Of a stretch of 64,000 nt of DNA, positions 26,341 through 36,230 are shown piece after piece. The stretch is from Pseudomonadota bacterium (GTDB lineage Bacteria; Pseudomonadota; Alphaproteobacteria; Sneathiellales; Sneathiellaceae): the NCBI GenBank assembly GCA_024743055.1, contig JANSXH010000006.1, forward strand, positions 124,001 to 188,000, given 5' to 3'. Position 1 is the first letter of the stretch. Every line of letters begins with the position of its first letter. The notes below the pieces were generated by a model. That model worked only from the letters and a program-made list of their open reading frames with translations, had not been told where the DNA came from and did no database searches. A program made the position numbers and the translations under genes.

Positions 26341-28563
26341 TCAGCCGTTCCCCGTTTTTAAGTTTCTGATTTTCGCATCATGGGCCGGAAATGTTACTTG
26401 AATGCGGGCACCCGAGCCGTCCGGCGCATCCATCATTGTCAGACTTCCGCCATGTTCTTCCATGATTTTATTAACAATTGCCAAACCCAGTCCGGTGCCC
26501 TTTTCACGATGGGTCACATAGGGTTCGGTCAAGCGGCTGCGGTTCTCTTTTGGAAGGCCGCGGCCATTATCAGTAATTTCAATGACCAGAGTGTCATTCA
26601 GCGCCTGCATCACTATGTCTATTTTGCCATCCGGCAGGTCGTCCGGTTCCCCTTCCCGCCCGCCAATGGCGTCGGCGCTATTCTGCAGCAGATTAGTGAG
26701 CACCCGATTGACTTGCGGTGCATCACAATCACAGAGAAAGTCCTCACTCGGCTGTGTGAAGCCATAGGAAATTTCCGGATGAGCGACTTTTTGCAGGAAC
26801 ACAGCCTGGCCGACCAGCTCCGCTAAATTCTCCGGCTTGAATTCCGGCGTTGGCATCCGGGCGAAAGAAGAAAATTCATCGACCATCTGGCCGATGTCGC
26901 CTACCTGACGGATAATTGTATCCGTACATTGATCGAATACGTCTTTATCGGTGACGATTTCCTTGCCATATTTGCGCTTGATCCGTTCGGCTGAGAGCTG
27001 GATCGGGGTCAGCGGGTTCTTGATTTCATGGGCAATACGCCGGGCGATATCCCCCCAGGCAGCCATGCGCTGAGCCGAGACAAGATCGGTGATTTCGTCG
27101 AGGGTAACAACAAAGCCCTGCAAACCGGTTTCCGACGTTTCCGCAGCCGCCCGCACCAATAGATGATGTTGGACATCGCCGGTCTGAACCTGGATCTGAC
27201 TTTCCGCAACCTTGAACGGCCGCTCCCGTATCTCATCAAGTAAGAAGGCCATCTGTGGGGCGATATCGGCAAACTTCCGACCAATCATCTTTGAGGCTTT
27301 CAACCCCAGAAGCTTGGTCGCAGTGCGATTTGGCAAGGTGATCATCCCGTCCTTGTCCACCCCGATCACACCGGCGGAAACACCGGAGAGGACGGCTTCG
27401 GTGAAGCGGCGACGTTCATCGAGTTTGTTATTGGTTTCTTCCAACTCCTGCCGCTGGGCTGACAGTTGCGTTGTCATTCGGTTAAAGGCACGGGTCAAGG
27501 TGGCCATTTCATCATAAGCACGGGTTTCATCGACCCGCGCCTCCAAATCACCTTCACGGATACGCTCCGCCGCACCGACAAGATCCTCAATCGGACCAAC
27601 CAGACGCGAGGCAATGGCCAAGCCAAACCAGACTGCCGAGAGAACGACCATCAGCGAAATAATGAAAAAGATGGCCGCAAACTGGATTTGAATGCCAAAT
27701 CCCTCTTCCTTCAGTTCCTCATATTCGGCGGCGGCGGCCCGGGTCCTTTCCAGATGTTCCAGCACCCGTGGTTCGATAAACCGGCCGACATAAAGAAATC
27801 CATCCAAAAGCCGATCCAGCCTCACCAGGGCCCTCACCCGATCATCGGTCTCATTGGTGGTAATAACGACGTCCGTGACACGGGCGTCAGCAATGGTCGT
27901 CGGTGACAGCTGATCGAATTCAAGGGCAAAGCTTAGATCGGACTGGGCGATTACACTCTGCGCACCGTCAATGACCACGGCCTCACTGAGGTTACGCGCA
28001 AGAACCTGATCACTGAGATAATTGTCGAACAGGGTCCGATTTTCCAGTACCTGGACCGGCGCCCGGTTTATCTGGGCCGCCATAGCCAGGACGTCGGAGC
28101 GGATATTCTGGATATGCTCCTTGATATAGGCGTCAGCGACCACAATGGATTCGGCAACTGCCGTATTTACCGGATCCGAAAAATGTTTTTGGAAATACAC
28201 ATTGAAGAAGAGCGCTGAAAACATAGCGACCATAATCGCCGGTGCCACCGCAATCAGGGAGAACAGACGAACGATGCGCCGATGCATCCGGCTGCCCGAG
28301 CCGACCTGTTGATTTTTGCGCCACATGCGCACCAAACGATGGGAAATAATACCGAGTAGAATAACCGCTATAATTACATCAGCAATCAACAGAACGCGCG
28401 TATAGGCCGGGTTATCAACGGTCAGGGATTCATAAGTTGCAATTCCGCTGGCAATTGCAAGCATGGCGACAAAAAAGGACGTCTTTGGTCCCAGGCCGAT
28501 CTTTTTTGCCCAACGGCTGAACGGCATACCGGGTTTTTGAGCAGCCTGTTGTGATTCAGTCAC
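26341..28563 (-). CDS. ntrY: NtrY sensor histidine kinase
   Basis: 740 residues. Membrane helices near 28-45, 56-75, 98-122 and 294-317, with a periplasmic sensor region about 125-290. HAMP follows (VGPIEDLVGAAERIREGDL), then a PAS domain about 385-490, HisKA with His512 in AHEIKNPLTP, and HATPase (DNGRGLP, GTGLGLAIV). Partner of NtrX; in relatives NtrYX responds to nitrogen or redox/oxygen state and affects envelope functions. A 100-bp gap separates it from ntrC, so ntrYX may have its own promoter. Confidence 0.95.
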   Translation of the reverse strand: MTESQQAAQKPGMPFSRWAKKIGLGPKTSFFVAMLAIASGIATYESLTVDNPAYTRVLLIADVIIAVILLGIISHRLVRMWRKNQQVGSGSRMHRRIVRLFSLIAVAPAIMVAMFSALFFNVYFQKHFSDPVNTAVAESIVVADAYIKEHIQNIRSDVLAMAAQINRAPVQVLENRTLFDNYLSDQVLARNLSEAVVIDGAQSVIAQSDLSFALEFDQLSPTTIADARVTDVVITTNETDDRVRALVRLDRLLDGFLYVGRFIEPRVLEHLERTRAAAAEYEELKEEGFGIQIQFAAIFFIISLMVVLSAVWFGLAIASRLVGPIEDLVGAAERIREGDLEARVDETRAYDEMATLTRAFNRMTTQLSAQRQELEETNNKLDERRRFTEAVLSGVSAGVIGVDKDGMITLPNRTATKLLGLKASKMIGRKFADIAPQMAFLLDEIRERPFKVAESQIQVQTGDVQHHLLVRAAAETSETGLQGFVVTLDEITDLVSAQRMAAWGDIARRIAHEIKNPLTPIQLSAERIKRKYGKEIVTDKDVFDQCTDTIIRQVGDIGQMVDEFSSFARMPTPEFKPENLAELVGQAVFLQKVAHPEISYGFTQPSEDFLCDCDAPQVNRVLTNLLQNSADAIGGREGEPDDLPDGKIDIVMQALNDTLVIEITDNGRGLPKENRSRLTEPYVTHREKGTGLGLAIVNKIMEEHGGSLTMMDAPDGSGARIQVTFPAHDAKIRNLKTGNG

Positions 28564-28663
28564 GCCAGCCTCCTGCCGCCAAGCGGGAAAAGCCTAGTAA
28601 TTCAGCCCTTACGGGGCCCATGCAACGCGTATTATGCAAATACCACATTGTTGCATTTAAGCA

Positions 28664-30106
28664 TCACTTGAGGCCGCGCACAACCTGAATATCAAGCTCC
28701 CTGATTTTTTTACGCAAAGTATTCCTGTTCAGACCCAGAAGGTCTGCTGCCTTAATCTGATTTCCATTGGTGGAATCAAGGGACAGGGAGATCAGCGGGC
28801 GTTCTATTTCCCGCAAAACCCGGTCATAAAGACCTGCAGGAGGCAACCCCTCTGCATGGGCTGCGAAATATTTGGAGATATGACGCTCCACCGCCATGCC
28901 GAGGCTTTCATCTTCTGAATAGGGCTCCCCATTGGCACCCGATTCCGGTGGCTGGATCTCCTGCTCAACGACCGACACATTAATCACATCATCGGAATAA
29001 AGGGCGGCAAGCCGTCGGACCAGATTTTCAAGTTCCCGAACATTGCCGGGCCATTTATAGCGTTTGAGTAGCTCCAGGGCCTCTTTTTCGATGCTTTTGA
29101 CCGGTAATCCTTCTTCCTGGGACTGGGAGAGGAAATGGCGGACAAGGTCCGGGATATCTTCCGCCCGCTCCCTGAGCGGCGGCAAGCGCAAGGGCACCAC
29201 ATTAAGACGGTAATAAAGATCTTCGCGAAACAGGCCCTGGCGAACAAACTGTCGCAAATCCCGGTTGGTCGCAGCGATGATGCGAACATCGGTCTTGATC
29301 GCGGTCCGGCCGCCAACCGTTGTATATTCCCCTTGCTGCAAGACCCTTAGCAGACGGGTCTGGGCCTCAATCGGCATATCGCCAATCTCATCGAGGAACA
29401 ATGTCCCGCCCTGCGCCTGTTCAAAACGGCCGATCGCCCGGGCTTCAGCACCCGTAAAGGCGCCCTTCTCATGGCCAAAAAGCTCAGATTCGATCAACTC
29501 ACGAGGAATAGCTGCCATATTGATGGGTACAAAGGGTCCATTTTTGCGTTTTCCATATTCATGCAAAGCACGAGCTACCAGTTCCTTACCCGTTCCGCTT
29601 TCCCCAGAAATAAGAACCGTCAGATCGGTTCCCATCAGACGCGCAAGGACCCGATAAATCTCCTGCATGGCGGGGGAGCGGCCAATCAGCGGGATCTTGG
29701 TCTCTTCCTCATCCTCCTCCCCAAATCGTCTGGAGACTTTTTTGGGTTTGGACAAGGCCCTTTCCACGACTTGCAGAAGTTCTTTCAGATCAAAGGGTTT
29801 CGGCAGATAGTCATAGGCGCCCCGCTCCGTCGCCTTGATGGCGGTCAGCAGGGTATTCTGGGCACTCATGACAATAACCGGAACGTCAGGGCGGACTTTC
29901 TTGATGCGGGGCAACAGATCAAGACCATTTTCATCGGGCATGATGACATCCGTCAGAATAAGATCTCCAGCCCCTTCCAGCACCCAGTTATACAGGGTGG
30001 CGGCATTGCTGGTGGATCGCACGACATAATTGGCGCGGGACAGGGCCTGATCCAGCACCGTCCGTATACTTTGATCGTCATCCGCAACTAATATTGTTCC
30101 AACCAT
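28664..30106 (-). CDS. ntrC: Nitrogen regulator NtrC (sigma-54 activator)
   Basis: 480 residues. Receiver Asp53 ([10 protein letters not shown]), Walker A GESGTGKE (168-175), intact GAFTGA (215-220), [13 protein letters not shown], and C-terminal Fis helix-turn-helix ([17 protein letters not shown]). All features of a functional enhancer-binding activator for glnA/glnK-type promoters. Begins two bases after the ntrB stop. Confidence 0.97.
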   Translation of the reverse strand: MVGTILVADDDQSIRTVLDQALSRANYVVRSTSNAATLYNWVLEGAGDLILTDVIMPDENGLDLLPRIKKVRPDVPVIVMSAQNTLLTAIKATERGAYDYLPKPFDLKELLQVVERALSKPKKVSRRFGEEDEEETKIPLIGRSPAMQEIYRVLARLMGTDLTVLISGESGTGKELVARALHEYGKRKNGPFVPINMAAIPRELIESELFGHEKGAFTGAEARAIGRFEQAQGGTLFLDEIGDMPIEAQTRLLRVLQQGEYTTVGGRTAIKTDVRIIAATNRDLRQFVRQGLFREDLYYRLNVVPLRLPPLRERAEDIPDLVRHFLSQSQEEGLPVKSIEKEALELLKRYKWPGNVRELENLVRRLAALYSDDVINVSVVEQEIQPPESGANGEPYSEDESLGMAVERHISKYFAAHAEGLPPAGLYDRVLREIERPLISLSLDSTNGNQIKAADLLGLNRNTLRKKIRELDIQVVRGLK

Positions 30107-30108
30107 TT

Positions 30109-31221
30109 TTACGCCTTCGTTTTAGGAATATTGTAAACCGGCAGTCGAATCAGGAACTTACCGCCTGTTTCTCGTCCTTCATATTCGACAATACCGCCGT
30201 GATTACCGACGATCTTGGCGACGAGAGCGAGCCCAAGGCCGCTGCCGCCGGTTTTCGTCGTTACAAAAGGATCGAAGATATGGGGAAGAATTTCATCGGG
30301 AATGCCCGGACCGTTGTCCTGAATGCCAACTTCGAGGGGAAGCTGGACCTTCTGCTGATTGCCCGGAACCGCCAGCCGCACCCCGTGGCGATAGGCGGTA
30401 CTGAGGACGATCTCGCCCCCCTCTTCCGGCACCGCTTCAACCGCGTTTTTGACGAGATTGAGAAGCACCTGCACCAATTGGTCGCGATTGCCATACACAA
30501 ATGGCAAAGACGGATCGTAATTTTCCTTGAAGCTGACCTTGGCGCCAAAGCCCGCCGCCGCAACCATGCGGACATGCTCCAGCACCTCATGGATATTGAC
30601 GGCATCGCGATCGATGGGCCGATCATCGGAAAAGGCTTCCATACGATCAACAAGGGCACAAATCCGATCCGTTTCATCACAAATCAGACGGGTCAGCGCG
30701 CGATCCGCATCGGAGGCATTCATCTCCAGCAGTTGCGCCGATCCGCGAATGCCCGATAATGGGTTCTTGACCTCATGGGCCAGCATCGTCGCCATGGCGG
30801 TCACCGAACGGGCGGCACCGCGATGGGTCAGTTGCCGATCCATCTTGGAGGCAATGGTTCTCTCTTCAATCTGTACGACCACATTGGAGGTGCCGTAGAG
30901 GGCGGAAACCTGGATATTGACATTTTTTACCCCGAGCTTCGGGGTCCCAAGTTCTACGCTATATTCCGAGACCCGATCACCGCTTTCCCGTACCTGATCA
31001 ACCAGACCCAGGAGCGGGCTGCCAAAAGGCACCAGATCCTTAAGATACGTGCGTCTTAGAATATTGGCGGAGGAGCCGAAAAATTCCTCCCCGGCCGGAT
31101 TGGTCATGCAGACCGCGCCTTCCTCATCGACGACAATAATCGGATCAGGAAGCGCATTGAGCACGGAAAGAGCATCAAAGTCGTTGTTGTTCTTGCCGCC
31201 AAAGAGACTGGGAAGGGACAT
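30109..31221 (-). CDS. ntrB: NtrB nitrogen sensor kinase
   Basis: 370 residues, soluble. PAS domain about 18-125 ([20 protein letters not shown]), HisKA His149 in [11 protein letters not shown], then HATPase motifs ([31 protein letters not shown]). Phosphorylates or dephosphorylates NtrC depending on PII state. Starts one base after the dusB stop, preceded by GGAAAG; the dusB-ntrB-ntrC order (nifR3-ntrBC) is a hallmark of alphaproteobacteria. Confidence 0.96.
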   Translation of the reverse strand: MSLPSLFGGKNNNDFDALSVLNALPDPIIVVDEEGAVCMTNPAGEEFFGSSANILRRTYLKDLVPFGSPLLGLVDQVRESGDRVSEYSVELGTPKLGVKNVNIQVSALYGTSNVVVQIEERTIASKMDRQLTHRGAARSVTAMATMLAHEVKNPLSGIRGSAQLLEMNASDADRALTRLICDETDRICALVDRMEAFSDDRPIDRDAVNIHEVLEHVRMVAAAGFGAKVSFKENYDPSLPFVYGNRDQLVQVLLNLVKNAVEAVPEEGGEIVLSTAYRHGVRLAVPGNQQKVQLPLEVGIQDNGPGIPDEILPHIFDPFVTTKTGGSGLGLALVAKIVGNHGGIVEYEGRETGGKFLIRLPVYNIPKTKA

Positions 31222-31222
31222 A

Positions 31223-32209
31223 TCAGGCGCTTTCCTTCAATTCAACATCCTCATAAAACTGGTCAATCTCATCGCAGACCTGGCGATAGTCATCCATGCG
31301 GACTACCTTGCTGCGAAACGCCTCCCCGCCCGGCAGTCGCTGGCCATACCAACCAAGATGCTTGCGGGCCACCCGAACCCCGACATGCTCTCCATAAAGC
31401 TTGATAAGGTCGAGATAATGCTCTTTGACCACCGCCTGCTGCGCTTCTCGATCCGGATCGGCAAGGCGGGTGCCCGATTTGAGATATTCCGCGACTTGCG
31501 CGACAAACCAGGGGCGGCCATAGCTGCCCCGCCCGATCATTACGCCATCCGCCTCCGACTGACGCAGGGCCTCTGCGGCATTCTCGCGGGTCTGGATATC
31601 GCCATTGGCGAGCACCGGAATATCAACGGCGTCTTTCACTTCGCCGATAAACTGCCAGTCTGCGGCGCCTTTGAAGAACTGGCAGCGGGTGCGGCCATGT
31701 ACCGTCAGCATCTGGATGCCCGTATCTTCGGCGATTTTGGCAAGCTCCGGCGCATTGCGGTTGTCGTCATCCCACCCGGTGCGCATTTTCAAAGTCACCG
31801 GCACGGACACCGCCTCAACGGTTGCTTTGAGGATTTTAGCGGCGTGGGACAAGTCCCGCATCAAGGAGGAGCCAGCCATTCCGGATGTCACTTTCTTGAC
31901 CGGACAGCCCATATTGATATCAATTATGCGGGCACCCATGGCTTCATTGAGTTTTGCTGCCTCCGCCATGATCTCCGGATCACATCCGGCCAGCTGCACG
32001 GCCATCAACGGCTCATCATCTGAAGACTTCACAATGCGCAAAGACCGACGGGTTTCAGCGACCATGGCCTTACTGGCGACCATCTCGGAAAACACCAACC
32101 CGGCGCCAAAGCGGCTGACCAACCTACGAAAGGGTAGATCAGTGATCCCTGCCATCGGTGCCAGAAAAACCGGGAGATCTATATCAAAAGTACCAAGTTT
32201 GGTGATCAT
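31223..32209 (-). CDS. dusB: tRNA-dihydrouridine synthase B
   Basis: 328 residues. FMN TIM barrel with [12 protein letters not shown], catalytic Cys102 in [15 protein letters not shown] and NGDIQT. Reduces uridines in tRNA D loops using NADPH. Known historically as nifR3. First gene of the ntr operon; divergent from ispDF with about 140 bp between them, an AT-rich stretch likely to hold both promoters. Confidence 0.96.
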   Translation of the reverse strand: MITKLGTFDIDLPVFLAPMAGITDLPFRRLVSRFGAGLVFSEMVASKAMVAETRRSLRIVKSSDDEPLMAVQLAGCDPEIMAEAAKLNEAMGARIIDINMGCPVKKVTSGMAGSSLMRDLSHAAKILKATVEAVSVPVTLKMRTGWDDDNRNAPELAKIAEDTGIQMLTVHGRTRCQFFKGAADWQFIGEVKDAVDIPVLANGDIQTRENAAEALRQSEADGVMIGRGSYGRPWFVAQVAEYLKSGTRLADPDREAQQAVVKEHYLDLIKLYGEHVGVRVARKHLGWYGQRLPGGEAFRSKVVRMDDYRQVCDEIDQFYEDVELKESA

Positions 32210-32349
32210 TTTTTATGCAAAATACTTTTTGTCTAATAATTAGGCAATATAGCGCCGTCCCTTCGCAGTTGCAACAAAATCATTCCCTGCCCCACATTTT
32301 GTTGAACAGAGAAGTTGAACCCGCAATGACAGGGAACTATTGTCACCCC

Positions 32350-33501
32350 ATGACAAATATCGCCCTCATTGTTGCCGCCGGAAAAGGTACCCGTTCCGGC
32401 CTTGATTTACCGAAGCAATATGCCCTCCTTGGTGGTCGCGCGGTATTGCGATATTCTGTCGAAACTTTCCTGTCCCACCCGGAGATTGACGGGGTTCTCG
32501 TCGTCTTAAATCCGGACCATCTGGCGCTCTATGAAGGGGCTATTGAGGGTCTCCAACTCTTGCCCTGGGTTGCTGGCGGCGCGGATCGTCAGACCTCTGT
32601 AAGGAATGGGCTTGAGAGCTTGCAGGACCTGGCACCGGATCAGGTGCTGATCCATGACGCCGCCCGCCCTTTTGTCACAACAGAACTGATCGATCACTGC
32701 CTTGAAGGGCTGAAGATGGCGGATGCCGTCCTTCCCGCCCTGGCCATGGTCGATACGGTCAAGGAAGCCGAAGACAACAAGATCATCGGCACCCTGGATC
32801 GGGAGCGGTTGTTTACGGCTCAGACGCCGCAATGCTTTAAGTATGGCCCTATCCTCGCCGCCCATCACAGCTTCGCGGAAGAGGCGGTGACGGATGATAT
32901 CGCCCTCGCCGAGCGGGCCGGGATTGAGGTGCAGCTGGTAACGGGAGAGCCTGATAATTTCAAGATCACCACGGCGGACGACATGAGAAAAGCAGAGCGG
33001 CTGATCACCCCGTCCCTCACCGATATCCGCACGGGCAGCGGTTTTGATGTCCATGCCTTTGAGGCCGGACGGGAATTGTCGCTCGGCGGCGTGAAGATCG
33101 CCCATGACAAGGGCCTTAAAGGTCATTCCGATGCGGATGTCGCCCTGCATGCCATCACCGATGCCTTGCTCGGGGCCATTGGTGCCGGAGATATCGGCAC
33201 CCATTTCCCGCCATCCGACGAGAAATGGAAAGGCGCCGCCTCCCCGCTGTTTTTGCAGCATGCCGCCGGACTGATCCGTGACAAGGGAGGCCAGATTTCC
33301 AATATCGACCTGACAATTATTTGCGAAGCCCCGAAAATCGGACCGCATCGGGAAGAAATGCGGGAAAAAGTTGCGGGAATTCTCGAGATTTCTCCGGATC
33401 GTGTCAGCATCAAAGGCACCACCACCGAAAAGCTCGGCTTTACGGGCCGCGGAGAAGGTATTGCCGCCGAGGCCATTGCCACTGTGAGGCTCCCGGAATG
33501 A
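32350..33501 (+). CDS. ispDF: Bifunctional IspD/IspF (MEP pathway)
   Basis: 383 residues from ATG 32350. An in-frame ATG at 32326 adds only eight residues; a longer frame to 32215 is unlikely. N-terminal IspD (about 1-222): AAGKGTRSG, DAARPFV, TAQTPQCF. C-terminal IspF (about 226-383): GSGFDVHAF with metal ligands Asp233 and His235, GHSDADVALHAITDALLGA. The fusion joins CDP-ME synthesis (step 3) and cyclisation to MEcPP (step 5) and is typical of alphaproteobacteria. Overlaps pgpA by four bases. Confidence 0.95.
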   Translation: MTNIALIVAAGKGTRSGLDLPKQYALLGGRAVLRYSVETFLSHPEIDGVLVVLNPDHLALYEGAIEGLQLLPWVAGGADRQTSVRNGLESLQDLAPDQVLIHDAARPFVTTELIDHCLEGLKMADAVLPALAMVDTVKEAEDNKIIGTLDRERLFTAQTPQCFKYGPILAAHHSFAEEAVTDDIALAERAGIEVQLVTGEPDNFKITTADDMRKAERLITPSLTDIRTGSGFDVHAFEAGRELSLGGVKIAHDKGLKGHSDADVALHAITDALLGAIGAGDIGTHFPPSDEKWKGAASPLFLQHAAGLIRDKGGQISNIDLTIICEAPKIGPHREEMREKVAGILEISPDRVSIKGTTTEKLGFTGRGEGIAAEAIATVRLPE

Positions 33502-34007
33502 GTGATCCCCAAATTTCAAAATGGCACCCTGCCGTCATCTGGTCGACCTGGTTCTGGAGCGGATTATCCCCGAAAGCTCCCGGCACCGTCGGCTCCCTCG
33601 CCGCCCTGCCCGTCGGCTATGTCATCCTTCATTTTTTCGGGGTCAATGGCCTGTTCCTCGCCATGATCTTCGTATCCTTCACCGGCTGGTGGAGCACGGC
33701 GGTCTATCTTGAGAAAACCGGCCGCGAGGATCCGGGAGAGGTTGTCATTGACGAGGTGGCCGGACTTTGGTTGGCGATGCTGCTGACCGATGGCGGCTTG
33801 TTTCAGACCGCCCTCGCCTTTATCCTGTTTCGCCTGTTCGATATCTGGAAACCCTGGCCCATTCGCTGGTGTGATCAAAATATCAAGGGAGCCGTCGGGG
33901 TCATGGTCGATGACCTGATGGCCGGGGTCTTCGCCCTGATTGCGTTTTTCGGTATCCTTCTCCTCGCCGTTGATATCTTCGGCCCAGAAATGATGAGTTC
34001 AATATGA
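33498..34007 (+). CDS. pgpA: Phosphatidylglycerophosphatase A
   Basis: 169 residues from the ATG at 33498 in an ATGA overlap with ispDF; a longer frame from 33321 reads through ispDF out of frame and is spurious. PgpA features: SPKAPGTVGSLAALP, DPGEVVIDEVAG, RLFDIWKPWPI, and three to four membrane helices. Removes phosphate from phosphatidylglycerophosphate at the inner membrane. Confidence 0.93.
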   Translation: MSDPQISKWHPAVIWSTWFWSGLSPKAPGTVGSLAALPVGYVILHFFGVNGLFLAMIFVSFTGWWSTAVYLEKTGREDPGEVVIDEVAGLWLAMLLTDGGLFQTALAFILFRLFDIWKPWPIRWCDQNIKGAVGVMVDDLMAGVFALIAFFGILLLAVDIFGPEMMSSI

Positions 34008-34504
34008 ATGTCTTTGATGATGAAATCACAATCCTCTCCACCCGGGTTCTGGCTGCCTGCCGCCGCAAGAAATGGCAGCTGGCGACGGCGGAATCCTGCA
34101 CTGGCGGCCTGATTGGCGGGGCACTGACAGATATCGCCGGCTCCTCCGATGTGTTTGACCGCGGCTTTGTCACCTATACCAATGTCGCCAAGAACCGCAT
34201 GATCGGCGTCGATACGGCGACTTTACGGGCCCATGGCGCCGTGTCAGAGGAAGTGGCCCGGGAAATGGCCCTCGGCGCCGTTAAGACGGCAAGCTCCGAT
34301 ATCGCCGTGGCGGTTACCGGCGTCGCCGGGCCCGGCGGCGGTACGGCGGAAAAGCCGGTGGGCCGCGTGCATCTGGCTGTGGCGACAAAAGACGGCATCG
34401 CCCAGCATATCAAGATGGATTACGGCGATCTCGGCCGCTCGGAAGTGCGCATTGCGACAGTGAAAACAGCGCTCGAAATGCTGCTGGATGTGGCTAATTC
34501 GTAA
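34004..34504 (+). CDS. pncC: CinA C-terminal domain protein (NMN amidase PncC)
   Basis: 166 residues, single CinA-C domain: TAESCTGGLIGGAL (nucleophile Ser in AESCTGG), SDVFDRGFVTYTN and GVAGPGGGTAEKPVG. Hydrolyses nicotinamide mononucleotide to NaMN, recycling pyridine nucleotides. ATGA overlap with pgpA; overlaps the convergent ratA end by 11 bases. Confidence 0.93.
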   Translation: MNVFDDEITILSTRVLAACRRKKWQLATAESCTGGLIGGALTDIAGSSDVFDRGFVTYTNVAKNRMIGVDTATLRAHGAVSEEVAREMALGAVKTASSDIAVAVTGVAGPGGGTAEKPVGRVHLAVATKDGIAQHIKMDYGDLGRSEVRIATVKTALEMLLDVANS

Positions 34505-34961
34505 CTGAGGACTGATCGATCCCGTCGGGAATGCCGTAAAGTTCTTGGGCCCGGCTTTCAAAGGCGGAGATCATGCGGACAACGGCTTCCCCGAAGAAGA
34601 CACCGATGGTCTTTTGCAGGATCAGGGACTTGAACTCGAAATCGACGAAGAAGTCGATCTTGCACCCTTCCGGATGATCGAGGAACTGCCAGCGATTGTT
34701 GAGATAGCGGAACGGCCCGTCGAGATATTCGACTTCAATAACGTGGCTTTGCGCATCTAATGTAACCTTTGAGGTGAACTGTTCGCGGAACAGTTTGAAG
34801 CCGACAACCAGGTCGGCCAGCACCAAAGTATCGGTCTTCTCGCGGATACGTGCGCCAACGCACCAGGGCAGAAATTCAGGGTATTTCCCGACATCCGCCA
34901 CCAGATCAAACAGCTGCTGCGGCGTATAGGGGAGTATTTTTACTTCTGAATGTTTTGGCAT
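34494..34961 (-). CDS. START-fold Coq10/RatA-like protein
   Basis: 155 residues of the SRPBCC/Polyketide_cyc group: YTPQQLFDLVADVGKYPEFLPWC at the start, then a beta sheet ending in a long C-terminal helix (AVVRMISAFESRAQELYG). Relatives are yeast Coq10 (ubiquinone-binding chaperone) and bacterial RatA. Position after lipA is conserved in alphaproteobacteria, which favours a ubiquinone role over a toxin role. The gene overlaps the end of pncC. Confidence 0.88.
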   Translation of the reverse strand: MPKHSEVKILPYTPQQLFDLVADVGKYPEFLPWCVGARIREKTDTLVLADLVVGFKLFREQFTSKVTLDAQSHVIEVEYLDGPFRYLNNRWQFLDHPEGCKIDFFVDFEFKSLILQKTIGVFFGEAVVRMISAFESRAQELYGIPDGIDQSSVTN

Positions 34962-35008
34962 ACAGGACGCACTCGAACTTCTACAATGACCAACACTGGG
35001 ACCAATAC

Positions 35009-35953
35009 TTAAGCGATGGCTTTCTCCCGAGCCGCCTTCAACCTGGCAAAATCCTCTCCGGCATGATGGCTGGAGCGGGTCAATGGCGAGGAAGAGACCA
35101 TCAGGAAACCTTTAGCATAGGCCTGTTTTTCAAGTACAGCGAATTCATCCGGGGTCACGAACCTGTCAATGGCGTGATGCTTAATGGTCGGCTGCAGATA
35201 TTGACCGATGGTAATGAAATCAATATCGGCCACCCGCATGTCCTCCATGACCTGTGCCACTTCGCTCAGCTCTTCGCCAAGACCGACCATCAGGCCCGAC
35301 TTGGTGAATATATTGGGATCGAGCTCCTTCACCCGTTCCAGCAGCCGAAGCGAATGAAAATAGCGGGCGCCGGGGCGCACAGTCGTATAAAGCTTCGGCA
35401 CAGTCTCCAGATTATGATTGAAAACGTCGGGCTTGGCTGCAACAACAATCTCTAACGCCCCGGGTTTATTGCGAAAATCCGGGGTAAGAATTTCAATGGT
35501 TGTCTCCGGTGTGGCCTCCCGTATGGCGGTGATCACATCCGCAAAATGCTGCGCCCCGCCGTCATCGAGGTCATCCCGATCGACCGAGGTTATAACCACA
35601 TGTTTAAGCCCCATGGTCTTGACCGCCGTCGCCACATTAAACGGCTCAAACGGATCGAGAGGATTGGGTTTACCGGTGGCGACATTGCAAAAGGCACAGG
35701 CCCGCGTGCAGATCTCCCCCATGATCATCATGGTCGCATGCTTTTTCGACCAGCATTCGCCGATATTGGGACAGGCCGCTTCCTCACAGACCGTGGTCAG
35801 GTTGAGGTCGCGCATCAGTTCCCGGGTCTCGTGATAGGTTTTCGAGACCGGTGCCTTGACCCGGATCCAGGACGGCTTGCGCTGAATAGGATTATCCGGC
35901 TTATTGCGCTTCTCCGGATGCCGGATGCGCTGGACTGTTCCTGTATCACTCAT
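35009..35953 (-). CDS. lipA: Lipoyl synthase
   Basis: 314 residues. Auxiliary cluster cysteines Cys56, Cys61 and Cys67 ([12 protein letters not shown]) and radical-SAM cysteines Cys82, Cys86 and Cys89 (CTRACAFC), and a C-terminal RSSHHAGE with the serine that ligates the auxiliary cluster. Inserts two sulfurs into octanoyl-lysine on lipoyl domains. It lies downstream of the PDH genes, whose E2 and E1 beta it modifies. Confidence 0.97.
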   Translation of the reverse strand: MSDTGTVQRIRHPEKRNKPDNPIQRKPSWIRVKAPVSKTYHETRELMRDLNLTTVCEEAACPNIGECWSKKHATMMIMGEICTRACAFCNVATGKPNPLDPFEPFNVATAVKTMGLKHVVITSVDRDDLDDGGAQHFADVITAIREATPETTIEILTPDFRNKPGALEIVVAAKPDVFNHNLETVPKLYTTVRPGARYFHSLRLLERVKELDPNIFTKSGLMVGLGEELSEVAQVMEDMRVADIDFITIGQYLQPTIKHHAIDRFVTPDEFAVLEKQAYAKGFLMVSSSPLTRSSHHAGEDFARLKAAREKAIA

Positions 35954-35978
35954 GCTCTACCTCACCAATCTGCCGGTT

Positions 35979-36230
35979 CTAGCCTGTCGCTTGTGATATA
36001 AAATACAAAACTGCTTCATACTGTATTGCAATAGCCATCAGCGCAATTATCAGTACCGTCACTGAAATATTCATAAGCACTTTCGCCTTACCATGAAAAT
36101 CAACTTTTTTAGTCTTTTCCAAAAAATAAACTAGAAAAATTGAACACCAAGCAACGAAACTAACTGTTAGAAGTACGTCTAAGTCTCCCAGATAAATAAG
36201 CGCAAATAAATAAAAACTATCCCAAGTCAC
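35979..36230 (-). CDS. Small two-helix membrane protein of unknown function
   Basis: 83 residues with two hydrophobic segments (about 8-35, IYLGDLDVLLTVSFVAWCSIF, and 49-75, VLMNISVTVLIIALMAIAI). The ATG follows the lpd stop with no gap and the ORF ends 25 bases before lipA. Base composition is markedly more AT-rich than lpd and lipA, so it looks like a late insertion into the PDH-lipoate series. No family recognised. Confidence 0.5.
   Translation of the reverse strand: MTWDSFYLFALIYLGDLDVLLTVSFVAWCSIFLVYFLEKTKKVDFHGKAKVLMNISVTVLIIALMAIAIQYEAVLYFISQATG

Noticed and set aside
28564-28663. Sigma-54 promoter between ntrC and ntrY
   Set aside because: A GG-N10-GC spacing was sought on the minus strand but not found; only a weak TGCAA/TTGCA dyad is present.
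32506-33519. 337-aa minus-strand ORF
   Set aside because: Antisense of ispDF, whose motifs are complete.
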